From the NCBI GenBank assembly GCA_020637895.1, contig JACKJP010000007.1, positions 129,706 through 193,705 of the forward strand: a DNA stretch of 64,000 nucleotides. Direction: 5' to 3'. Every line of letters begins with the position of its first letter. The stretch's first letter is position 1. This DNA comes from Rhodobiaceae bacterium (GTDB lineage Bacteria; Pseudomonadota; Alphaproteobacteria; Rhizobiales; Tepidamorphaceae). This document shows positions 58,902-64,000 of this stretch, piece by piece. A model generated the notes under the pieces. That model was not told the origin of the DNA. It did not search any database and saw only the letters and a program-made list of their open reading frames with translations. The position numbers and the translations under genes are program-made.

Positions 58902-60169
58902 AGATTATCCTCCGTCTGCTGCTCGCTTTGCACGATGCATTCCCTGATCGGTACCGTCCTGTCGCGAAGCTTGGCCGGGTCGAGCTTCAGACCCTTGCCG
59001 ATGGCATCGCGTGAAAAGTTGAATTCGGCCGGCGCATTGATCGTCTCGGCCATGATGATGACGTCGTTGGCATCGAGCCTGAACACCGCGACGGGATCGG
59101 GCAATTTATCGCCCCGCACAACGATGTTCAGCCCGTCGCCGGCAATGCCCGCCGACTGGATGCGCAGATCATACTGATCGGACCAGTTCCACGTCACCTC
59201 GACCGGTCGCTGCGGCTTGTCGCAGATCGCGGCGGCGGCGCGCTTGGCCTGCTCGTTGGCATTGTGCACGCTTTCAAGCCGACCGTGCGAGCCGAGGGCC
59301 GCGAGCGGCCGCATCGTGCAATCGCCAATCGCATAGATATGCGGATCGTCGGTGCGCGTATCGTCATCGACGATAATGCCATTGCCGCATTTGAGGCCCG
59401 CCCGTTCGGCGATCTGCTGGTTGGCGACCGCACCGATACCGATCAGCGCGCTCTCGGCGGCAAGATGCGTGCCGTCCTTCAGAACGACGGCCTTCAATTC
59501 GCTTTCGCCCTCAAAACCGGCAACTTCCGCGTTCAGCAGAAAGCGCACGCCCTGGCCTTCATGATAGGCCTGAATCTTCTCCGACACCGGCACCGAACCG
59601 ACACGCTTGAGGACCCTGTCCTCGCGCTCGACGACCACCACATTGAGGCCGAGTTTGCGGGCCGAGGCGGCGACCTCCAGACCGATATAGCCGGCGCCGA
59701 CGATAATCATCGTGCCGCCCTTCTCCAGCGCAGTCTTGAGCGCGCGCGCATCCTCCATGCCACGCAGGCTGAGGACGCCCGGCAGATCCACGCCCTTGAC
59801 GGGGATTGAACGGTTGCTGCTGCCGGTCGCGAGCACAAGATCGCCAAAACCGACCCGGCTTCCGTCCGTGAGGTGAAGAACTTTGGCGGGGCGGTCGATG
59901 TTATCGACACGAACGCCGAGCATCAGCGTCACATTCTGCTTTTCGTAGAATTCAGCCGGGCGCAGCGCCAGATCGTCATGCGCCCGCTCGCCCGTCAGCA
60001 GCGCCTTGGAGAGCGGCGGACGGTGATAGGGAATATCCAGTTCATCGCCTATCAGCGCGATCGTTCCGGCAAAGCCAGCCTGACGCAACGCGCCAACGCA
60101 GGCGCTGCCGGCATGGCCGGCGCCTACGATGACGCAATCATAGCGGTTCGCGGCATCACGATCAGTCAT
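58889..60169 (-). CDS. NAD(P)H-dependent ferredoxin reductase (P450 redox chain)
   Basis: FAD-dependent reductase of the putidaredoxin-reductase family that feeds electrons to the adjacent ferredoxin and CYP153. The 426-aa product has the FAD fingerprint VIVGAGHAGSACVGALRQ near residue 13 and DIPYHRPPLSKALL. The NAD motif is IIVGAGYIGLEVAASARKLG, and the FAD-binding YAIGDCTM segment follows. A C-terminal reductase domain ends the protein. It is first in the three-gene minus-strand operon; the 288 bp upstream include a palindrome TCAACGTTGA (60278-60287) that might be an operator. Confidence 0.92.
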   Translation of the reverse strand: MTDRDAANRYDCVIVGAGHAGSACVGALRQAGFAGTIALIGDELDIPYHRPPLSKALLTGERAHDDLALRPAEFYEKQNVTLMLGVRVDNIDRPAKVLHLTDGSRVGFGDLVLATGSSNRSIPVKGVDLPGVLSLRGMEDARALKTALEKGGTMIIVGAGYIGLEVAASARKLGLNVVVVEREDRVLKRVGSVPVSEKIQAYHEGQGVRFLLNAEVAGFEGESELKAVVLKDGTHLAAESALIGIGAVANQQIAERAGLKCGNGIIVDDDTRTDDPHIYAIGDCTMRPLAALGSHGRLESVHNANEQAKRAAAAICDKPQRPVEVTWNWSDQYDLRIQSAGIAGDGLNIVVRGDKLPDPVAVFRLDANDVIIMAETINAPAEFNFSRDAIGKGLKLDPAKLRDRTVPIRECIVQSEQQTEDNLCRA

Positions 60170-60457
60170 AGTTCCTCCACTTCAAAGCCGGTATGTCCGG
60201 CCCATTTCTTACCACGGTTTCTGGCGCCCGCGTGGCAGCCTCAAAATGTCATCAATCTGACTCTTTGGGTTGCGGGCTCAACGTTGACCATCCCGCGCAC
60301 GGAGTCAATCGGTCATCTCGCGTTGAAACTGATTTTTGCAAGTAACGACCCGATGCTGCAAAGCAAAAACCGCTCAGCATACGGAGTAAAATTATTGCGA
60401 CGATTGGCGGCATTTGCGCACCTTGGTCGCAGCAACCGAAATATTGCCTTCTCGACC

Positions 60458-62248
60458 TCAAACCGCCGCAGCGTCCCGGACATGCAGCGAGACCGTCTCG
60501 CGGCCCTGCCAGCGGTCGATGCGCAGCGTGCCGGCGAAATGCATCGCGCGGCCCCGGCCATCGAGCAGTGCTGCACCCAGCGGCGTGCCTGACGCCCGGA
60601 AGGCGATGCCGGAAAGCGGCGTTGCGCCCTGCCCGGCGATGCGCAGGCGGATATGGCCCTGCGGCGTTTCATCAGCAAAGACCAGCCGGTGCGCCGGAAA
60701 GACGATGACAGGTTCCGGATTGCCCGAGCCGAAGGGCTCAGCGCGCGAAAGCTCGCGGACGGCATCCAGCGTCGCACCGCCGGCGTCGAGCGCGCCATCG
60801 ACCAGCAATTGCCGGTCGCCGTTGGCGGCAACGTCATCGGCCAGCCGGGCCGAAATCCAGTCGCGGAACGCCGCCAGACGGGCCATCTCGACCGTCAGGC
60901 CAGCCGCCATGACATGGCCGCCGCCCTTGACGAGCAGGCCCTCGTCGACGGCCGCACGGATCGCCCGCCCGAGATCGACGCCGGGAATGGACCGTCCTGA
61001 ACCCGTACCGCCAAGACCATCCGGATCGACGGCAATGGCGATCGCGGGCCGGTGAAAACGCTCCTTCAGGCGCGCCGCGACCAGACCGACAACACCGGGA
61101 TGCCAGCCTTCGGAGGCCAAAACGAGAACAGCCGCATCCGCCTGCGCGAGGCGCCCTTCGGCTTCTTCAAGCGCCTCGGCCACAGCTGCCTGTTCCAGCG
61201 CCTGCCGCTCGCGATTGAGCATGTCGAGCCGCATGGCGATGCGGCCAGTTTCGGCCGGGTCGTCAGACGAGAGCAGCCGCGCACCGAGCGCTGAATCGCC
61301 GACGCGCCCGCCGGCATTGATGCGCGGGCCGAGAACGAAGCCGAGGTGGTAGGGAGACGCCGGTCCGGAAACACGGCCTGCTTCCGACAGCGCGGCGATG
61401 CCCGGATTGATCCTGCGCGTCACGATCTCCAGCCCGCGCGCGACGAAGGCCCGGTTGAGCCCCGTCAGCGGCACGACATCGCAGACCGTCGCCAGCGCGA
61501 CGAGATCGAGCCATTGCATGAGGTCGGGAAGCAAAGCGGAATCGCGCCCCCTGCGGCGCAGTTCGCGGTTGGTCGCGACCAGCACCATGAAGGTGACACC
61601 CGCCGCGCACAGCATGCCGAGGCCGGAGATGTCGTCGGCGCGGTTCGGATTGACCACCGCGATCGCGGGCGGCAATGCCTCGCCGGCAAGGTGATGGTCG
61701 AAGACAAGCGTTTCAAGGCCGATGGCGGCGGCGTGGCCGAGCGCCTCGTGGCTCACCGTCCCACAGTCAACGGTGACGAGCAGCGAGACGCCCTCACCCT
61801 TCAGCGTGTCGATTGCGGGGGTGTTCGGCCCGTAGCCCTCGCCGATCCGGTCCGGGATGTGGATCGGCGCATCCATGCCGAAAATAGCGAGATAGCGCTT
61901 CAGCAGAGCGGAAGAACAGGCGCCGTCGACATCGTAGTCGCCGAAGATGCCGACCTTCTCGCCCCGCTCGATGGCGCCAGCCAGTCTTTCGGCGGCGGCA
62001 TCCATGCCCTGGAGTACGGATGGGTCCGGCATCGCAGTGCGCAGAGAAGGGTTGAGGAAATCGGCAGTGTCCTCAGGCCTCACTCCCCGCCCGGCAAGGA
62101 CGCGCGCGGTCAGTTCGGTCAGTCCATTGGCCTCGGCGATGGCGAGTGCCGCGCGCCGCGCATCCGGCTCCAGGCGTTCACGCCAGAGCCGGCCGCCAAA
62201 GGAGCGGCCGATGCCGAGAAAGGGTTGGATTTCAGCCCCGTCCGGCAT
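60458..62248 (-). CDS. recJ: Single-stranded-DNA-specific exonuclease RecJ
   Basis: 5'-3' exonuclease of the DHH family used in recombination and mismatch repair. The 596-aa product shows GIFGDYDVDGACSSALLKRYL (DYDVDG metal site), LLVTVDCGTVSHEAL, VFDHHLAG (DHH motif) and PRINAGGRVGDSALGA. The C-terminal half has the DHHA1-type domain (GSGRSIPGVDLG and GGHVMAAGLTVEM) and an OB-like end. The length is normal. It lies 9 bp downstream of glpX, in the hom-glpX-recJ run conserved in alphaproteobacteria. Confidence 0.96.
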   Translation of the reverse strand: MPDGAEIQPFLGIGRSFGGRLWRERLEPDARRAALAIAEANGLTELTARVLAGRGVRPEDTADFLNPSLRTAMPDPSVLQGMDAAAERLAGAIERGEKVGIFGDYDVDGACSSALLKRYLAIFGMDAPIHIPDRIGEGYGPNTPAIDTLKGEGVSLLVTVDCGTVSHEALGHAAAIGLETLVFDHHLAGEALPPAIAVVNPNRADDISGLGMLCAAGVTFMVLVATNRELRRRGRDSALLPDLMQWLDLVALATVCDVVPLTGLNRAFVARGLEIVTRRINPGIAALSEAGRVSGPASPYHLGFVLGPRINAGGRVGDSALGARLLSSDDPAETGRIAMRLDMLNRERQALEQAAVAEALEEAEGRLAQADAAVLVLASEGWHPGVVGLVAARLKERFHRPAIAIAVDPDGLGGTGSGRSIPGVDLGRAIRAAVDEGLLVKGGGHVMAAGLTVEMARLAAFRDWISARLADDVAANGDRQLLVDGALDAGGATLDAVRELSRAEPFGSGNPEPVIVFPAHRLVFADETPQGHIRLRIAGQGATPLSGIAFRASGTPLGAALLDGRGRAMHFAGTLRIDRWQGRETVSLHVRDAAAV

Positions 62249-62257
62249 CGCCCGTCG

Positions 62258-63343
62258 TCAGGCGAACTTGGCGATGTTCTTGTGCTCGCCGCGAATGCGC
62301 CGGACCGTGCCGGTGGACGAGCGCATGACGATCGTCTCGGTCGTGATCAGGTCGCGGCCGAAATGCACGCCGCTCAGAAGGTTGCCGTCGGTGACGCCGG
62401 TCGCGGAGAAGAACACGTCGCCGCTCGCCAGCTCTTCCATGTTGTAGACGCGGTCGGCGTCGTCGATGCCCATCTTCTTGGCGCGGGTGCGCTTTTCCTC
62501 GGTGTCAAGGACGAGACGCCCCTGCATCTGGCCGCCGATGCAGCGCAGTGCCGCGGCCGCCAGAACGCCTTCCGGCGCACCGCCGATGCCGAGATAGATA
62601 TCGATGCCCGTGGCGCGGCTGTCGGTCGTATGGATGACGCCGGCGATATCGCCGTCGCCGATGAGCCGGATGCCGGCGCCGACATCGCGCAGTTCCTCGA
62701 TCAGCGAAGAATGGCGCGGACGGTCGAGCACGCATGCGGTGATCTCGTTCACCGGCACGCCCTTGGCCTTGGCCAGCGCACGGATGTTCTCGGCCGGCGA
62801 AGCGTCGAGCTTGACGATGCCGCGCGGATAGCCCGGTCCAATCGCGATCTTGTCCATGTAGACGTCGGGCGCGTTCAGCAGCGAACCGGATTCGGCCATC
62901 GCGATGACGGCGAGCGAGTTCGGCAGATCCTTGGCGCAGATCGTGGTGCCTTCCAGCGGGTCAAGCGCGATATCGACGCGCGGACCCTCGCCGGTGCCGA
63001 CCTTCTCGCCGATATAGAGCATCGGCGCCTCGTCGCGCTCGCCCTCGCCGATCACGACTGTGCCGGCGATCGGCAGGCGGTTCAGCTCGCGGCGCATCGC
63101 ATCGACGGCGGCCTGATCGGCATCCTTCTCGTTGCCACGGCCACGCAGGCGCGCTGCCGCCACCGCGGCGCGCTCCGTCACGCGGACGATCTCAAGCGTC
63201 AGGATGCGGTCGAGAAGATCCTCCACGGCAACCTTGCGGCCAGCTTTCGCCGCGGCCTTCTTTGGCGCGCTCTTCTTCGGCTCGGCCTTCTTTGCTGCCG
63301 GCTTCTTCGGTGGGGTCTTCTTGATCGTGGTCTTCTTGGCCAT
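62258..63343 (-). CDS. glpX: Class II fructose-1,6-bisphosphatase GlpX with Lys-rich extension
   Basis: Gluconeogenic enzyme hydrolysing fructose-1,6-bisphosphate; in some organisms also sedoheptulose bisphosphatase. Core signatures are VIGEGERDEAPMLYIGE (about residues 95-111), DPLEGTTICAKD, and AGVIHTTDSRATGIDIYLG, all intact. Residues 1-37 form an extension of Lys, Ala and Pro repeats (KKTPPKKPAAKKAEPKK), which homologues often lack or keep short. The upstream site is GGGAA 6 nt before the ATG. hom lies 45 bp upstream and recJ 9 bp downstream. Confidence 0.95.
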   Translation of the reverse strand: MAKKTTIKKTPPKKPAAKKAEPKKSAPKKAAAKAGRKVAVEDLLDRILTLEIVRVTERAAVAAARLRGRGNEKDADQAAVDAMRRELNRLPIAGTVVIGEGERDEAPMLYIGEKVGTGEGPRVDIALDPLEGTTICAKDLPNSLAVIAMAESGSLLNAPDVYMDKIAIGPGYPRGIVKLDASPAENIRALAKAKGVPVNEITACVLDRPRHSSLIEELRDVGAGIRLIGDGDIAGVIHTTDSRATGIDIYLGIGGAPEGVLAAAALRCIGGQMQGRLVLDTEEKRTRAKKMGIDDADRVYNMEELASGDVFFSATGVTDGNLLSGVHFGRDLITTETIVMRSSTGTVRRIRGEHKNIAKFA

Positions 63344-63387
63344 TTCGGTTCCCGCGTGGAATTAGGTTTTCTAGCTGTGGGTGAAAA

Positions 63388-64000
63388 TCAGACGTGCTCG
63401 ATGCGTATCATCTGCGGACGGCCGGCAATATGACCGTCGGCAACGATGGCTTCCAGTGCCCGGCGGATCTGCGCTTCCGTCGTGTCGTGGGTAATCAGCA
63501 CCACCGGCTGCGGCGTCTCGTCGCCGCCCTGGCGGTGCTCGCGCTTCTGGACGATGCTTTCAAGCGAAATCTGTTCGGTGGCCATGCGCCCGGCAATCGC
63601 GGCAAAGGCGCCCGGCCGGTCGTAGACCGCAAGGCGCACGTAATAGCCGCCTTCGTGCTTCTGCATGCGCGCACGCCGGAATGGCTTGAGAGACTCTGCC
63701 GGCACGCCGAAGGTCGGCAGGCCCTGCCCGCGCGCGATATCGACGATGTCGGAAAGAACGGCCGATGCTGTCGCATCGCCGCCCGCGCCCGGTCCGATCA
63801 GCATGATCTCGCCAACGGCATCGCCATCGATGGCGACAGCGTTGAGCACGCCGTTCACATTGGCGATCGCGGACGAAACCGGAATCATGGTCGGGGTCAC
63901 GCGCTGCTCGATCCCGCTGTCGGTGCGGCTGGCAACGCCGAGCAGCTTGATGCGGTAGCCGAGCTCGCCGGCGGCCTGGATATCCTCCGCCGTGATCGTC
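63388..64000 (-). CDS. hom: Homoserine dehydrogenase, C-terminal part (5' end cut by window edge)
   Basis: Reduces aspartate semialdehyde to homoserine for threonine and methionine synthesis. The visible part starts TITAEDIQAAGELGYRIKLL and includes VNGVLNAVAIDGDAVGEIML with GPGAGGDATASAVLSDI, the conserved C-terminal half of the catalytic domain. An ACT regulatory domain of about 80 residues closes the protein (YYVRLAVYDRPGAFAAIAGR onward), predicted to sense threonine. About 204 codons are in the window, roughly the second half of a 430-aa enzyme. It precedes glpX. Confidence 0.94.
   Translation of the reverse strand, partial: TITAEDIQAAGELGYRIKLLGVASRTDSGIEQRVTPTMIPVSSAIANVNGVLNAVAIDGDAVGEIMLIGPGAGGDATASAVLSDIVDIARGQGLPTFGVPAESLKPFRRARMQKHEGGYYVRLAVYDRPGAFAAIAGRMATEQISLESIVQKREHRQGGDETPQPVVLITHDTTEAQIRRALEAIVADGHIAGRPQMIRIEHV

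Noticed and set aside
60333..60369. Terminator after recJ formed by TTTTTGC and GCAAAAA
   Set aside because: The 7-bp arms are AT-rich and 23 nt apart, too weak and too open for an intrinsic terminator.
61346..63433. 695-codon plus-strand open frame across recJ and glpX
   Set aside because: RecJ and GlpX on the minus strand are unambiguous; this is a third-position G+C artefact.

Overview
The window is about 64 kb of G+C-rich chromosome from an alphaproteobacterium. Several things support this: a PopZ polarity protein next to valS, tolC and a pcm-like methyltransferase; the hom-glpX-recJ block; the serS-tatCBA-scpBA-nagZ-SPOR-argS-dgt-erpA-xthA block; an aapJQMP general amino-acid transporter divergent from metC (the rhizobial arrangement); an NDUFS4-type complex I accessory subunit; a phasin; and a CYP153 hydroxylase operon. 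Hyphomicrobiales in the broad sense, perhaps a Parvibaculum-like hydrocarbon or lipid degrader, fits best. That placement is inference. The window starts inside surE and ends inside hom.

Layout. 1-15.3 kb is mostly housekeeping on the minus strand: surE (cut), serS, tatC-tatB-tatA, an orphan Fbp/Pot-type ABC ATPase, scpB, scpA, nagZ, a large SPOR protein, argS and dgt, then erpA-xthA on plus and a Sel1-repeat protein on minus. 15.7-21.5 kb is valS-popZ-tolC-pcm. 21.8-28.4 kb holds tRNA-Cys, tRNA-Asn, a PGPGW-like membrane protein, a thioesterase, an unknown polytopic membrane protein, an alpha/beta hydrolase, cysteine synthase, mercaptopyruvate sulfurtransferase and a GT2 glycosyltransferase. 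28.6-34.8 kb is aapJQMP (minus) against metC (plus). 34.9-37.5 kb holds a phasin, a YnfA protein, tRNA-Arg, an NDUFS4-like gene, tRNA-Pro and a quinone oxidoreductase. 37.5-43.1 kb looks like an accessory lipid or terpenoid-type catabolic cluster: two tandem PRISE-type SDRs divergent from a DUF7064-like protein, an enoyl-CoA hydratase and a DUF6285 protein, with a phosphotransferase facing them. 43.2-45.0 kb holds DUF192, a double cold-shock-domain protein, gloA and tRNA-Glu.

The most unusual segment is 45,012-47,286. It is a 2.3-kb, visibly AT-richer insert directly after tRNA-Glu, bounded by a perfect 16-bp repeat of the tRNA 3' end. It contains only three overlapping genes of unknown function and no integrase. 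It is the best candidate here for an undescribed mobile (possibly defence) cassette.

47.3-64 kb holds an SDR, a membrane protein, a CoA-dependent catabolic operon (enoyl-CoA hydratase, SDR, acyl-CoA ligase, MaoC dehydratase, orphan TRAP binding protein), eptA-dgkA for lipid modification and diacylglycerol recycling, a VOC protein, the ferredoxin reductase-ferredoxin-CYP153 operon (P450 interrupted by two 1-nt frameshifts), recJ, glpX and the 3' end of hom. A recurring oddity is a Lys/Ala/Pro-rich, histone-H1-like tail on three unrelated proteins (TatB, the Aap ATPase and GlpX).
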